Shown one piece after another: positions 27,228 to 37,279 of a stretch of DNA of 64,000 bases. Location of the stretch: the NCBI GenBank assembly GCA_026195895.1, contig JAPHRO010000015.1:62001-126000 (forward strand), written 5' to 3'. Position numbers and translations under genes: made by a program. The DNA comes from Gammaproteobacteria bacterium. Its GTDB lineage: Bacteria > Pseudomonadota > Gammaproteobacteria > SZUA-229. Below the pieces are notes generated by a model that was not told the DNA's origin, did not search any database, and worked only from the letters and a program-made list of their open reading frames with translations. The first letter of the stretch is position 1, and each line of letters starts with the position of its first letter.

Positions 27228-28513
27228 ATCTAACCATGCCGCTATATAATTTCAGAGCAAAAATTTCAGGTGAAAAAATATCTGCAAAAAACATTTTTGC
27301 GGAAGGCCTGGATCCCGTGTTAATTGGAATTGTTCTGGCTCTGTTATGTCTTGGTCTGGTGATGATGGCATCGGCTTCAATTACTGTAGCTGATCGACAG
27401 ATTGCTTCTCCATTTTATTATTTGCAGCGCCAGGCGATAGCCGTTGGGCTGGGATTTTTGGCTATTTTATTTATGCTCAAAATCAGACTGGTTTACTGGG
27501 AAAAATCTGGAATGATTTTATTAGGCGTGGCATTTGCTCTGGTTGTTCTGGTGCTGATACCCGGTATTGGTAAAACGGTTAATGGCTCAACCCGCTGGAT
27601 ACCCATTGGTGTTTTAAATTTACAGGTTTCAGAAGTTGTAAAATTATTTTTAATGATTTATGTCGCCGGCTATCTAGTACGACATGGTGAACAGGTGCGG
27701 TCTACCCTATGGGGCTTTTTAAAGCCCATGATTATGGTTGGACTGGTCTGTATGTTTTTGCTACTTGAGCCCGATTTTGGTGCGTCGGTGGTAATAATGG
27801 CGACAGTGCTGGGCATGACATTTTTAGGCGGTGCACGCTTTATTCAGTTTTTAAGTATGCTGGCATTGTTTGGTAGTGCAGCGACCTTGCTAATAATATC
27901 TTCGCCTTATCGTTTACAGCGGCTGACAACATTTGTTAATCCGTGGGCAGATCCATTTGATAGTGGTTTCCAGTTAACGCAATCCCTGATAGCCATCGGC
28001 TCGGGTGGATGGACGGGTACCGGTCTGGGTGGCAGTGTACAGAAATTATTTTATCTGCCTGAAGCGCATACCGATTTTGTGTTTGCTGTGTTAGCCGAAG
28101 AACTGGGTTTGCTAGGCGTGGTCACTGTAATTGGATTATTTGCTGCACTGGTATTCCGCAGCTTTATGATTGCGCGCAAAGCAGAACAGCACGGTAATCA
28201 ATTTTCATCCTATCTCGCTTATGGCATTGGTATCTGGTTAGGCCTGCAGGCTTTTATAAATATGGGTGTCAACATGGGGGTATTGCCCACCAAGGGTCTG
28301 ACCTTGCCATTGATGAGTTATGGGGGCAGTAGTTTAATTGTGGTTTGTGCCGCTATTGGTCTGCTGCTGCGCATTCATTATGAATGCAGCACGGGTCAGG
28401 CCATGCCCCGTTCATCACGAAATAATTCTGCCGGCAGACAGAAAAAAACCAGTCGATCTTCCAGAGAATACAGTGCAAAAACATTGCGCGAAACTTTCGA
28501 GGAGGCGGCATGA
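27224..28513 (+). CDS. ftsW: Septal peptidoglycan glycosyltransferase FtsW
   Basis: SEDS-family polymerase that builds septal glycan strands in partnership with FtsI. The 429-residue sequence has about ten membrane helices, the NGSTRWI segment, LLEPDFGASVV with the catalytic aspartate, LLIISSPYRLQRL, the AHTDFVFAVLAEELG loop, and GLTLPLMSYGGSSL near the end. The C-terminal tail is basic and serine-rich, as in related gammaproteobacteria. It overlaps both murD and murG by four bases. Confidence 0.96.
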   Translation: MNLTMPLYNFRAKISGEKISAKNIFAEGLDPVLIGIVLALLCLGLVMMASASITVADRQIASPFYYLQRQAIAVGLGFLAILFMLKIRLVYWEKSGMILLGVAFALVVLVLIPGIGKTVNGSTRWIPIGVLNLQVSEVVKLFLMIYVAGYLVRHGEQVRSTLWGFLKPMIMVGLVCMFLLLEPDFGASVVIMATVLGMTFLGGARFIQFLSMLALFGSAATLLIISSPYRLQRLTTFVNPWADPFDSGFQLTQSLIAIGSGGWTGTGLGGSVQKLFYLPEAHTDFVFAVLAEELGLLGVVTVIGLFAALVFRSFMIARKAEQHGNQFSSYLAYGIGIWLGLQAFINMGVNMGVLPTKGLTLPLMSYGGSSLIVVCAAIGLLLRIHYECSTGQAMPRSSRNNSAGRQKKTSRSSREYSAKTLRETFEEAA

Positions 28514-29601
28514 GTCAGTCAATGGACAGGCACCCAGTTATGATTATGGCGGGCGGTACCGGTGGACATGTGTATCCAGCGCTCGCGGTTGCTGATGAAC
28601 TGCGTTCGCGTGGTGTGCCTGTCGTCTGGTTGGGAACGCGTAAAGGCATCGAGGCGCGACTGGTGCCTGATGCCGGGATTGAAGTTGACTGGCTGGGTGT
28701 TAGTGGACTGCGTGGTAAAGGTGTTTTTGCCTTATTAATGGCACCACTGAATTTGACCATCGCCTGTGTCCAGGCAATGCGAATTTTAATGCGGCGTAAG
28801 CCTGGGGTCGTTCTGGGAATGGGCGGTTTTGTATCGGGGCCGGGCGGCTTAATGGCCTGGGTATTGAGACGGCCGTTATTAATTCATGAACAAAATGCTG
28901 TGCCCGGTCTGACTAATCGATTGTTATCAAAACTGGCTAATAAAGTGATGGAGGCGTTTCCACATAGTTTTAAGACAGAATCAATGCATGTCGGTAATCC
29001 TGTGCGTCGTGCAATAGCATCATTGCCATCACCAGAACAGCGTCTGAAAAATCGCGAAGGGCCGTTGCGATTGCTGGTGTTTGGCGGAAGTCTGGGTGCC
29101 GCACGTTTGAATGAAATTGTGCCACAGGCAATTGCCAGGCTGGAGCTTGATCAAAGACCAGAAGTGCACCATCAGGCGGGGCCAAATAATCTTGAACAGG
29201 CAAGAGTTAACTATAGCGATTTGAATGTTGAGGCAAAAATAGAGGCTTATATCGATGACATGGCTGCTGCCTATGCATGGGCGGATCTGGTTTTATGTCG
29301 CGCAGGTGCGATGACCATAGCAGAACTGGCGGCAGCGGGTGTCGCTTCAATTCTTGTGCCATATCCTTATGCTGTGGATGACCATCAAACGGCCAATGCG
29401 CATTATCTTGTAGACTCAGGCGCTGCTGAATTATTGCCGCAACAGGATCTGGATGCTGAGAATTTATTGAAAATATTGTCAGCTATGACACGCGAAAAAG
29501 TGCTTGATATGGCGAACAAGGCTCGGCGTTTAGGTATGCCGGAATCCACCAGTTTAGTCGCTGAACAATGCTTATTAGCAGGAGGGTTATATGTTAATTG
29601 A
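28510..29601 (+). CDS. murG: Lipid II synthase (N-acetylglucosaminyltransferase)
   Basis: Peripheral membrane glycosyltransferase that adds GlcNAc to lipid I to give lipid II. The 363-residue protein shows the N-terminal [16 protein letters not shown] loop, [37 protein letters not shown] and the C-terminal donor site [15 protein letters not shown] with [11 protein letters not shown]. All are family signatures. It overlaps ftsW by four bases and murC by 11. Confidence 0.97.
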   Translation: MSQSMDRHPVMIMAGGTGGHVYPALAVADELRSRGVPVVWLGTRKGIEARLVPDAGIEVDWLGVSGLRGKGVFALLMAPLNLTIACVQAMRILMRRKPGVVLGMGGFVSGPGGLMAWVLRRPLLIHEQNAVPGLTNRLLSKLANKVMEAFPHSFKTESMHVGNPVRRAIASLPSPEQRLKNREGPLRLLVFGGSLGAARLNEIVPQAIARLELDQRPEVHHQAGPNNLEQARVNYSDLNVEAKIEAYIDDMAAAYAWADLVLCRAGAMTIAELAAAGVASILVPYPYAVDDHQTANAHYLVDSGAAELLPQQDLDAENLLKILSAMTREKVLDMANKARRLGMPESTSLVAEQCLLAGGLYVN

Positions 29602-31015
29602 AACCCATCCAATGCGACGCATTCGGCGAGTGCATTTTGTTGGTATCGGCGGTGCCGGTATGAGTGGTATTGCAGAAGTGTTGCTTAATCTTGGCTATGA
29701 CGTCAGTGGTTCTGATCTGGGTTCAAATGCTGCAACACAAAGACTGGCGGCGCAGGGCGCGCAGATTTTTAAAGGCCATAGCGCTGAAAATGTTGCAACG
29801 GCAGAAGTTGTGGTGACATCAACGGCAGTTCCCCAGGATAATGCAGAAGTGCTGGCTGCACGGGAGCATCGAATTCCTGTCGTTCGTCGTGCTGAAATGC
29901 TGGCTGAAATCATGCGGTTTAGATATGGCATTGCGATTGCTGGAACCCATGGCAAAACAACCACTACCAGTTTGACGGCAAGTTTGCTGACCGAAGGAAA
30001 TCTCGATCCAACCTATGTGATTGGTGGCAAATTAAATAGTGCGGCGACTAATGCCAAGCTGGGTGACAGTCGTTACCTGGTTGCCGAGGCCGATGAAAGC
30101 GATGCTTCGTTTTTATCGCTGCAGCCGATGATATCCGTGGTAACAAATGTAGATGCTGATCATCTGGAAACACATGACGGTGATTTTGAAAAATATAAAA
30201 TGGCGTTTGTCGAGTTTCTTCATCATCTGCCTTTTTATGGCCATGCCATCTTATGTCTTGATGATGCCGAGATTAGAAATTTGTTACCCGAAATTTCTCG
30301 TCCAACACTCACTTACGGCATAGAACAGAATGCCGATATCCAGGCCAGTAATATTATTTGCAACGGTATGCAATGCTCGTTTGATGTCCGTCTGCCTGGT
30401 AGATCATCTTTGTTAAGTGTCACACTTAATTTGCCGGGCAGGCACAACGTGTTGAATGCACTGGCAGCGATAGCTGTCGCACATCTGCTTGGAGTGGATG
30501 AGAAAGCAATTCAAAAAGGTTTGTCGGGATTTCAGGGTATTGGTCGACGCATGCAGCAATACGGTGAAATAAAAACCAGTAAAGGAAAAATCCTGCTGGT
30601 AGATGATTATGGTCATCATCCGACAGAAATTGCTGCAACGCTGGAAGCTGCTCGTACTGGCTGGCCGGACCGGCGACTGGTTGTTGCTTTTCAGCCACAC
30701 AGGTTTACCCGCACGCGTGATTTATTCGAGGATTTCAGTCGTGTACTTGCCGATACAGATACATTATTGCTGACGGAAGTATATGCTGCCGGCGAAGAAA
30801 GTATTGCCGGAGCGGATGGCCGAGCTTTGTGTGCAGCGATTCGCGCCCGGGGACGAGTTAATCCAGTATTTGTAGAAAATATTGATGAGTTATCCGCGGC
30901 CATTCTCGATGTTATTGAAGAGGGTGATGTGTTGTTGACATTAGGTGCGGGAAGCATCGGTGGCATTGCTGCGAAATTACCAGAGAAATTACAGGCTCAG
31001 GTGGTGTCTCAATGA
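29591..31015 (+). CDS. murC: UDP-MurNAc:L-alanine ligase
   Basis: Adds the first amino acid, L-alanine, to UDP-MurNAc. The 474-residue protein starts near the conserved [22 protein letters not shown]. It has the P-loop [10 protein letters not shown], the ADESDASFL motif, [14 protein letters not shown], the [12 protein letters not shown] catalytic region and [10 protein letters not shown]. The start overlaps murG by 11 bases; M11, just before RRIRR, is a possible alternative start. It overlaps murB by four bases. Confidence 0.96.
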   Translation: MLIETHPMRRIRRVHFVGIGGAGMSGIAEVLLNLGYDVSGSDLGSNAATQRLAAQGAQIFKGHSAENVATAEVVVTSTAVPQDNAEVLAAREHRIPVVRRAEMLAEIMRFRYGIAIAGTHGKTTTTSLTASLLTEGNLDPTYVIGGKLNSAATNAKLGDSRYLVAEADESDASFLSLQPMISVVTNVDADHLETHDGDFEKYKMAFVEFLHHLPFYGHAILCLDDAEIRNLLPEISRPTLTYGIEQNADIQASNIICNGMQCSFDVRLPGRSSLLSVTLNLPGRHNVLNALAAIAVAHLLGVDEKAIQKGLSGFQGIGRRMQQYGEIKTSKGKILLVDDYGHHPTEIAATLEAARTGWPDRRLVVAFQPHRFTRTRDLFEDFSRVLADTDTLLLTEVYAAGEESIAGADGRALCAAIRARGRVNPVFVENIDELSAAILDVIEEGDVLLTLGAGSIGGIAAKLPEKLQAQVVSQ

Positions 31016-31911
31016 TGACAGCAATAAAAGACATGAGTATACGTGGTGACGTGAAAATTAACGAACCCATGTCAAAGCACACTAGCTGGCGAGTCGGTGG
31101 TGTGGCCGATCAGTTTTATACACCTGCAGATATGGATGACCTGGCATATTTTATGTCTGTACTGCCAGAAAATGAAAAGGTTTTCTGGCTGGGTCTGGGT
31201 AGTAATTTACTGGTTAGAGATGCCGGTATTCGCGGCACGGTGATTGCCTTAAAAGGAAGTTTGTCGGATATACGTGTTTTAAGCGGTAATCGTATAGAGG
31301 TGGGTGCTGGCGCTAGTTGTGCAAGACTGGCGCGTTTTTGTAGTAAAAATAATTTGCTCGGCGGCGAGTTTTTTGCAGGCATACCCGGATTACTTGGGGG
31401 TGCATTGGCGATGAATGCCGGTGCGTTTGGTAGTGAGACCTGGGCATATGTAGAGTCGGTTACAACGATGGATCGATATGGCAATGTTTTCAAGCACTCA
31501 CCCGATGTTTATACAGTTGGTTATCGCTCGGTAACGGGGCCGGAAAACGAATGGTTTATTTCTGCCATTTTAAAGTTTGAGCAGGGTGATGGTGAAAAAG
31601 CGGCTGCAAATATTCGTAGCTTGCTGGATAAACGGGCACAGACACAGCCTACTGGGCTGCCGAGTTGCGGTTCTGTTTTTACCAATCCAGAAGGTGATTA
31701 TGCGGCACGTCTGATTGAAGCGACAGGTTTAAAAGCTTATCGAATTGGCGGTGCGATTGTTTCAGAAAAACATGCCAATTTTATTATTAATACCGGTGAT
31801 GCAACAGCGAGTGATATTGAAAATCTTATTGAATATGTTCAGCAACAGGTTAAGCAAAAGCAGGGTGTTGATTTGCATACAGAAGTAAAAATTGTTGGAG
31901 AAGCGGGCTAA
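31012..31911 (+). CDS. murB: UDP-N-acetylenolpyruvoylglucosamine reductase, short type
   Basis: FAD enzyme that reduces the enolpyruvyl group to form UDP-MurNAc. The 299-residue protein has the FAD-binding part with HTSWRVGG and [31 protein letters not shown], and the C-terminal [13 protein letters not shown] with the catalytic serine, then EKHANFIIN. The length and the lack of the extra loops of E. coli MurB place it in the shorter type II group, which also occurs in several gammaproteobacterial dcw clusters. Its stop shares a base with the ddl start. Confidence 0.95.
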   Translation: MMTAIKDMSIRGDVKINEPMSKHTSWRVGGVADQFYTPADMDDLAYFMSVLPENEKVFWLGLGSNLLVRDAGIRGTVIALKGSLSDIRVLSGNRIEVGAGASCARLARFCSKNNLLGGEFFAGIPGLLGGALAMNAGAFGSETWAYVESVTTMDRYGNVFKHSPDVYTVGYRSVTGPENEWFISAILKFEQGDGEKAAANIRSLLDKRAQTQPTGLPSCGSVFTNPEGDYAARLIEATGLKAYRIGGAIVSEKHANFIINTGDATASDIENLIEYVQQQVKQKQGVDLHTEVKIVGEAG

Positions 31912-32825
31912 TGGAAGCCTTGGGTAAAGTTGCGGTGCTTATGGGCGGTTGGTCTGCCGAACGCGCTGTGTCGTTAAATAGCGGTCAGGCTGTTTTGGCT
32001 GCGCTGCAATCAAAAGGTGTAGATGCACATGGTATCGACGTTGACAGGAGTATTCATCAGCGTTTAGAGGCTGAGAAATATGATCGTGTATTTAATATAT
32101 TGCATGGCCGTGGTGGAGAGGATGGTGTAATTCAGGGCATGCTGGATGTTATGCAGATACCTTATACTGGATCAGGTGTGCTTGGTTCGGCACTAACAAT
32201 GGATAAGCAGTTAACCAAACAATTATGGCATGGTATCGGGCTGCCATCACCAGCCTATAAAGTTTTACAAACTGAAAGTGACTGCACGCAGGCCATAGCA
32301 GAGCTGGGTTTGCCACTAATGATAAAACCGGTGCTCGAAGGTTCCAGCATTGGCATGAGTAAAGTCTCCCGGGCAGGCGATATGATTGCTGCATGGCAGC
32401 AAGCAACAACATGCGGTGGAACTGTAATTGCCGAGGCGTTTGTTACGGGTAAGGAATATACAGCGGCAATATTGAACGGACGTGTACTGCCAATGATTCG
32501 TTTAGAAACGCCACGGGACTTTTATGATTACAAAGCCAAATATGACGATGAAGATACCCAATATCATTGTCCATGTGGTTTGACGGTAGAAACGGAAAAA
32601 AAATTATCAGAACTGGTATTGCAGGCATTTAATGCAGTACATGCTAAAGGCTGGGGGCGAGTTGATTTTATGCTTGATGAACAATCAAATCCCTGGTTAA
32701 TAGAAGTTAATACAGTGCCCGGAATGACTGATCATAGCCTGGTACCAATGGCAGCGAAAGAAGCTGGGCTGAGTTTTGAAGAGCTGGTAATAGAAATTTT
32801 ACAGGGAACGATTACAGCATGTTGA
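31911..32825 (+). CDS. ddl: D-alanine--D-alanine ligase
   Basis: ATP-grasp enzyme making D-Ala-D-Ala for MurF. The 304-residue protein contains VLMGGWSAERAVSLNSG, FNILHGRGGEDGVIQG, PYTGSGVLGSALTMDK, KPVLEGSSIGMSKV, and the metal-binding end VDFMLDEQSNPWLIEVNTVPGMTDHSLVP. It corresponds to the DdlB type found in dcw clusters. Its end overlaps the ftsQ start by seven bases. Confidence 0.96.
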   Translation: MEALGKVAVLMGGWSAERAVSLNSGQAVLAALQSKGVDAHGIDVDRSIHQRLEAEKYDRVFNILHGRGGEDGVIQGMLDVMQIPYTGSGVLGSALTMDKQLTKQLWHGIGLPSPAYKVLQTESDCTQAIAELGLPLMIKPVLEGSSIGMSKVSRAGDMIAAWQQATTCGGTVIAEAFVTGKEYTAAILNGRVLPMIRLETPRDFYDYKAKYDDEDTQYHCPCGLTVETEKKLSELVLQAFNAVHAKGWGRVDFMLDEQSNPWLIEVNTVPGMTDHSLVPMAAKEAGLSFEELVIEILQGTITAC

Positions 32826-33616
32826 ATAAAGCTAAAAAAAGAGGGCAGGCGGTCAGAGGCGTTAGAAAACAACAAGAAGCTGTGTTGTGGAAAGAACGAG
32901 TAATCCCTGTTTTAGCTAGCAAATGGGTTGCTAAAAGTGTATTTGTTTTAATGTTGATTGTATTCACCGGATGGGGATATCAACAGATGAGTAGTTTTAA
33001 TATGTTGCCAATTGAATCTGTGCAAATTGAAGGCGAGTTTAATTATTTATCACAGACAGATTTACAACAGCGCGCACTGCCGCATGTGCGAGGCGGTTTT
33101 TTCTCAGTGGATCTGTTGCAGGTTAGAAAGGCTTTAATCAAGCTGCCCTGGGTGGAAGATGTGTCAATTCGGCGACATTGGCCAAATGCTTTACGAATCA
33201 GGGTTATTGAAAAGCAGCCAGTGGCTTATTGGGGAGAAAATGAGTTGTTAAGTTCAAGAGCGCAATTGTTTAAACCCGGTAAAGTGAATAAAACGATGGG
33301 CTTACCAAAAATTCTGGGGCCAGAAGGCCAGCATAAACAGATGTTGAAAGAGTTGGGGCAAATGCAGGCCTGGTTAATGGACACGGGATTAATTATTCAG
33401 CAAGTAAAGCAGGATGCCAGACGATCATGGACATTATATATGTCGTCAGGTTTAGAGCTGCGCCTGGGGCGCGAGAAAACACATGAACGTTTGCATCGTT
33501 TTGTTGATGTGTTTACGCAAACGCTGCGACAAAAGAAAGATCAAATTCGACATTTAGATATGCGTTACACAAATGGCTTTGCTATAGCCTGGCAACACAA
33601 TGGTCAGGGGGCATAA
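32819..33616 (+). CDS. ftsQ: Cell division protein FtsQ
   Basis: Bitopic divisome protein that bridges cytoplasmic and periplasmic division proteins with FtsL and FtsB. The 265-residue protein has a basic cytoplasmic segment, one membrane helix (about 36-54), a POTRA domain starting at IESVQIEGEFNYLSQTDLQ (about 65-135, with LPWVEDVSIRRHWPNALRIRVIEKQPVAYW) and the FtsQ beta domain beyond it. The identification is clear from the POTRA signature and its position between ddl and ftsA. Confidence 0.94.
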   Translation: MLNKAKKRGQAVRGVRKQQEAVLWKERVIPVLASKWVAKSVFVLMLIVFTGWGYQQMSSFNMLPIESVQIEGEFNYLSQTDLQQRALPHVRGGFFSVDLLQVRKALIKLPWVEDVSIRRHWPNALRIRVIEKQPVAYWGENELLSSRAQLFKPGKVNKTMGLPKILGPEGQHKQMLKELGQMQAWLMDTGLIIQQVKQDARRSWTLYMSSGLELRLGREKTHERLHRFVDVFTQTLRQKKDQIRHLDMRYTNGFAIAWQHNGQGA

Positions 33617-33620
33617 CAAT

Positions 33621-34856
33621 ATGACTAAAAAAACAGACAAAAATTTAATTGTGGGTTTGGATATCGGTACCTCCAAAATCGTGGCCATCGTAGGGGAAAT
33701 TACAACCACGGGTGAAATAGAAATTGTCGGTCTGGGGTCACATCCATCACGCGGTATAAAGAAAGGGGTCGTGGTCAATATTGAATCAACGGTTCAATCA
33801 ATTCAACGAGCGGTTGAAGAAGCCGAACTTATGGCGGGATGTCAGATTAACTCGGTATATGCAGGTATCGCCGGTAACCACATTAAGAGTATTAACTCGC
33901 ACGGCATAGTTGCGATAAAAGATCGTGAGGTCAGCGACTCGGATCTTGATCGCGTTATTGATGCTGCTCGCGCGGTTGCCATTCCAGCGGATCAACGTAT
34001 TTTACATATTTTGCCGCAGGAATTCGTCGTCGATGATCAGGAAGGTATCCGAGAGCCTATTGGTATGTCAGGGGTGCGACTGGAAGCAAAAGTGCATCTG
34101 GTGACAGGTGCAGTGGGTGCGGCACAAAATATTATTAAGTGTGTTCGTCGCTGTGGTCTGGAAGTAGATGACATCATTCTTGAACAGCTTGCTTCCAGCT
34201 ATTCGATATTAACCGATGACGAAAAAGAGCTGGGTGTTTGTCTGGTTGATATCGGCGGTGGTACTACAGATATCGCAGTATTCACTGACGGTGCAATTCG
34301 ACACACTGCAGTTATTCCCATTGCGGGAGATCAGGTGACCAATGACATTGCTGTTGCTTTAAGAACACCGACCCAATATGCGGATGAAATAAAAATTAAA
34401 TATGCCTGTGCCTTAAGGCAATTAGCGAATCCGGAAGAAACCATTGAAGTGCCCAGTGTGGGTGATCGTCCGCCACGTAAATTATCGCGCCAAACGCTGG
34501 CTGAAGTAGTCGAGCCCCGGTATGACGAATTGTTGTCCCTGGTTCAGGCAGAGCTACGTAAAAGTGGTTTTGAAGATATTGTCGCTGCCGGCATTGTACT
34601 GACCGGTGGTAGCTCAAAAATGGAAGGCGTGGTTGATCTGGCCGAAGAAATCTTCCACATGCCCGTTAGATTAGGGATACCTCAGTACGTCAGTGGCTTG
34701 TCTGATGTGGTGAGTAATCCGATTTACGCTACTGGAGTAGGGTTGCTGTTATTTGGAGAGCAGCATCAAAGCTCCGGTACTCATTATTTCTCTGCTGAAG
34801 GGGGGGTTAAAGGTATATGGGAACGGATGAAAAACTGGTTCCAGGGGAATTTTTAA
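33621..34856 (+). CDS. ftsA: Cell division protein FtsA
   Basis: Actin-like ATPase that tethers FtsZ filaments to the inner membrane. I chose ATG 33621 because it gives the usual NLIVGLDIGTSK start and has CAGGGGG upstream; an in-frame ATG at 33600 would overlap ftsQ. The protein of 411 residues has the phosphate-binding loops GLDIGTSKI and DIGGGTTDIAVF, the 1C domain between them, GIVLTGGSSKMEGV, and a C-terminal amphipathic membrane-targeting helix (GIWERMKNWFQGNF). ftsZ follows after 134 bases. Confidence 0.96.
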   Translation: MTKKTDKNLIVGLDIGTSKIVAIVGEITTTGEIEIVGLGSHPSRGIKKGVVVNIESTVQSIQRAVEEAELMAGCQINSVYAGIAGNHIKSINSHGIVAIKDREVSDSDLDRVIDAARAVAIPADQRILHILPQEFVVDDQEGIREPIGMSGVRLEAKVHLVTGAVGAAQNIIKCVRRCGLEVDDIILEQLASSYSILTDDEKELGVCLVDIGGGTTDIAVFTDGAIRHTAVIPIAGDQVTNDIAVALRTPTQYADEIKIKYACALRQLANPEETIEVPSVGDRPPRKLSRQTLAEVVEPRYDELLSLVQAELRKSGFEDIVAAGIVLTGGSSKMEGVVDLAEEIFHMPVRLGIPQYVSGLSDVVSNPIYATGVGLLLFGEQHQSSGTHYFSAEGGVKGIWERMKNWFQGNF

Positions 34857-34990
34857 TGCCTGGATTTAATATTGAGCCCGGCGGGAAACGTGAATCTGGG
34901 TATAAGAATTTTCAACAAATAAATAAATGCCGTTTGTTAACTCGAGTTGCAAACGACATTACACACAAAATATAAATGAGGAGATAAGCT
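34857..34990 (+). promoter_or_regulatory. ftsZ leader with hairpin
   Basis: The ftsA-ftsZ gap contains CGTTTG (34931-34936) and CAAACG (34950-34955) around a CTCGAG-containing core that is itself partly self-complementary. It ends with a strong GAGGAG ribosome site. It may be an RNA control element or operator for ftsZ. No clear promoter boxes were seen. Confidence 0.45.
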
Positions 34991-36124
34991 ATGTTTGAAC
35001 TGATGGACTCTGTCGCACAAGATGCTGTCATCAAAGTAATCGGTGTTGGTGGCGGTGGCGGTAATGCCGTAACTCACATGGTTGCCAGTGGCATAGATGG
35101 TGTTGATTTTATTTGTGCCAATACTGATGCTCAGGCGCTGACCAAGATCGATGGCGCCATGTCTTTGCAAATCGGTGGCAACATTACCAAAGGTTTGGGT
35201 GCCGGTGCCAATCCCGAAATTGGTCGTCAGGCGGCACTTGAAGATCGCGAACGTATTCAGGAAGCAGTTATGGGTGCTGACATGGTATTTGTGACTGCGG
35301 GTATGGGTGGTGGAACCGGTACCGGTGCTGCTCCCATTGTGGCTCAAATTGCACGCGACATGGGGATTCTGGCTGTTGGTGTGGTGACCAAGCCGTTTGT
35401 CTTCGAAGGTGCTAATCGCATGAAAATCGCCATGCAGGGGATTAACGATCTCAGTGCCCATGTGGATTCACTGATTACCATTCCAAATGACAAGTTGCTG
35501 AGTGTATATGGTCGCGAATTTGATCTGATGAATGCATTTAAAGGCGCCAACGATGTGTTGCACAATGCGGTGCAGGGAATTACTGAACTGATAACGCATC
35601 CTGGTGTCATAAATGTCGACTTTGCCGATGTGCGCACAGTCATGTCGCAGAATGGCATGGGTATGATGGGATCTGGTCTGTCATGTGGTGATGATCGTGC
35701 CCGCGAAGCAGCAGAGGCCGCGGTTGCCAGTCCATTGCTGGAAGATGTCAATATTGCAGGTGCGCGCGGTATTCTGGTAAATGTAACTGGAACTAACCTG
35801 ACACTGGGTGAATTTGAAGATATCGGCGCCATAATTAGTTCCTTTGCTTCAGAAGAAGCAGTTGTCGTTATGGGAACTGCTATCGATGAAGAGTTGCAGG
35901 ATGAGCTGCGGGTTACAGTGGTTGCTACGGGGCTTGGTTCTCAAGCGGCGCCCGCAACGAATAAACCAAAAGTTGTCAGGAATACCAGCGGTGAAGTTGA
36001 TTTTGATGAGCTGAATAAACCAACTGTACTAAGAAAAAAAGCTGCCGGAGATGATTTTGGCTCAGGAGCATTTGATGATGATATGTTGGATATACCGGCA
36101 TTTTTACGTCGCCAGGCTGACTAG
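34991..36124 (+). CDS. ftsZ: Cell division protein FtsZ
   Basis: Tubulin-like GTPase that forms the division ring. The 377-residue protein has VIGVGGGGGNAVTHM near the start, the tubulin signature GGGTGTG at residues 106-112, and NVDFADVRTVM with the T7-type catalytic loop. A variable linker leads to the C-terminal peptide LDIPAFLRRQAD, which binds FtsA, ZipA and others. A GAGGAG site precedes the ATG. It closes the dcw cluster; lpxC follows after 236 bases. Confidence 0.98.
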   Translation: MFELMDSVAQDAVIKVIGVGGGGGNAVTHMVASGIDGVDFICANTDAQALTKIDGAMSLQIGGNITKGLGAGANPEIGRQAALEDRERIQEAVMGADMVFVTAGMGGGTGTGAAPIVAQIARDMGILAVGVVTKPFVFEGANRMKIAMQGINDLSAHVDSLITIPNDKLLSVYGREFDLMNAFKGANDVLHNAVQGITELITHPGVINVDFADVRTVMSQNGMGMMGSGLSCGDDRAREAAEAAVASPLLEDVNIAGARGILVNVTGTNLTLGEFEDIGAIISSFASEEAVVVMGTAIDEELQDELRVTVVATGLGSQAAPATNKPKVVRNTSGEVDFDELNKPTVLRKKAAGDDFGSGAFDDDMLDIPAFLRRQAD

Positions 36125-36223
36125 TTGATTTAGCTGTTAGTGAGGATTTGTAGGAATATGTCCTGATCATTGGGCTAACTGTCCGCATTTAAAGTGGATT
36201 CTAGCTTTTGTGGGCTAAATCAA
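36125..36223 (+). other. Long-range inverted repeat in the ftsZ-lpxC gap
   Basis: TTGATTTAGC (36125-36134) is perfectly complementary to GCTAAATCAA (36214-36223), 79 bases apart. Inside it GTTAG (36136-36140) matches CTAAC (36175-36179). The transcript after ftsZ could fold into a large structured element. No T-run follows, so a simple terminator is unlikely. Confidence 0.45.
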
Positions 36224-36277
36224 ATAATAATCGGTATTGTCGTCTATACTTGCTTGCAATCGATTAAATGCATTTAA

Positions 36278-36300
36278 ATGACACAAAAACCATGTATAAT
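36278..36300 (+). promoter_or_regulatory. lpxC promoter candidate
   Basis: A consensus -10 box TATAAT lies at 36295-36300. The upstream -35 region is weak (an ATTTAA-like hexamer at suitable distance). The predicted leader is about 55 bases. Confidence 0.5.
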
Positions 36301-36321
36301 TTGCGCCGCATTTTCGACATA

Positions 36322-36339
36322 ACCCAGGCGCAACTGGGT
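36322..36339 (+). other. Hairpin in the lpxC leader
   Basis: ACCCAG (36322-36327) pairs with CTGGGT (36334-36339) around a six-base loop, about 20 bases before the TTG start and just upstream of the AGGAAG ribosome site. It could influence translation of lpxC; there is no T-run. Confidence 0.45.
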
Positions 36340-36360
36340 ATTTAAAACAGGAAGTAGAAC

Positions 36361-37272
36361 TTGATTCGTCAACGAACATTGAAAAACGTTATTCGCGCCA
36401 CAGGCGTCGGGCTTCATACAGGTAACAAGGTCTACCTGACATTGCGGCCGGCCGCTCCTGATACAGGCGTTGTCTTTCGCCGAGTTGATCTGGATGCGCC
36501 TGTCGATATTCGAGCAACGGCCGAAAATGTCTGTGATACCAACCTGTCAACGACACTTGGTGAAAATGGTGCAACAGTCGCCACGGTTGAGCATTTGCTG
36601 TCTGCCATGGCGGGACTGGGTATTGATAATGCCTATATTGATTTGAGTACAGCCGAAGTCCCTATAATGGATGGCAGTTCTGGTCCGTTCGTATTTTTAC
36701 TGCAGTCGGCGGGCATTGTCGAGCAGGATGCGCCCAAGCGTTTTATTCGTATCAAACGCCCAATTATTGTCGAAGAGCAGGACAAATGGGCGAAATTCGA
36801 GCCATTTGATGGCTTTAAAGTTAGCTTCACCATTGATTTTAATCATCCTGTTTTCAACGGCGCGCCGCGTAATGCAGAAATCGATTTTTCTTCAACATCA
36901 TTTGTAAAAGAAGTCAGCCGAGCACGAACCTTTGGTTTCATGAGTGATTTTGAGAAGCTGAGAGCCAATAACCTGGCGCTTGGAGCAAGCCTGGATAACG
37001 CTATTGGTGTCGATGAGTTCAGAGTATTGAATGAAGATGGCCTGCGCTACGAGGATGAGTTTGTAAAACATAAAATTCTTGATGCAATAGGCGATTTGTA
37101 CCTGTTAGGCCATAGTTTGATTGGTGCTTACTCGGGATTCCGTTCTGGTCATGGTTTGAACAACAAGTTGTTGAAAGCATTGATTTCTCAGGCCGATGCC
37201 TGGGAAGAAGTGACTTTTGAGGATGATGAAGCCACTTCCCCAATATCTTATGCGCAGCCTGTACAGGCGTAG
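36361..37272 (+). CDS. lpxC: UDP-3-O-acyl-N-acetylglucosamine deacetylase
   Basis: Zinc enzyme for the first committed step of lipid A synthesis. The 303-residue protein begins [21 protein letters not shown], which matches the family start and therefore fixes the TTG at 36361 as initiation codon. Zinc ligands are in VEHLLSAM (first histidine) and [11 protein letters not shown] (histidine and aspartate), and [16 protein letters not shown] holds the catalytic histidine. Steady-state LpxC is normally set by proteolysis. The rare start codon and leader hairpin suggest a further translational limit, which is inference. dciA converges seven bases downstream. Confidence 0.96.
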   Translation: MIRQRTLKNVIRATGVGLHTGNKVYLTLRPAAPDTGVVFRRVDLDAPVDIRATAENVCDTNLSTTLGENGATVATVEHLLSAMAGLGIDNAYIDLSTAEVPIMDGSSGPFVFLLQSAGIVEQDAPKRFIRIKRPIIVEEQDKWAKFEPFDGFKVSFTIDFNHPVFNGAPRNAEIDFSSTSFVKEVSRARTFGFMSDFEKLRANNLALGASLDNAIGVDEFRVLNEDGLRYEDEFVKHKILDAIGDLYLLGHSLIGAYSGFRSGHGLNNKLLKALISQADAWEEVTFEDDEATSPISYAQPVQA

Positions 37273-37279
37273 CAAATAA

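Noticed and set aside
35344-35832. 162-codon minus-strand frame opposite ftsZ
   Set aside because: It is opposite the highly conserved FtsZ core, has a low-complexity Ser/Pro/Arg product and no independent signals.
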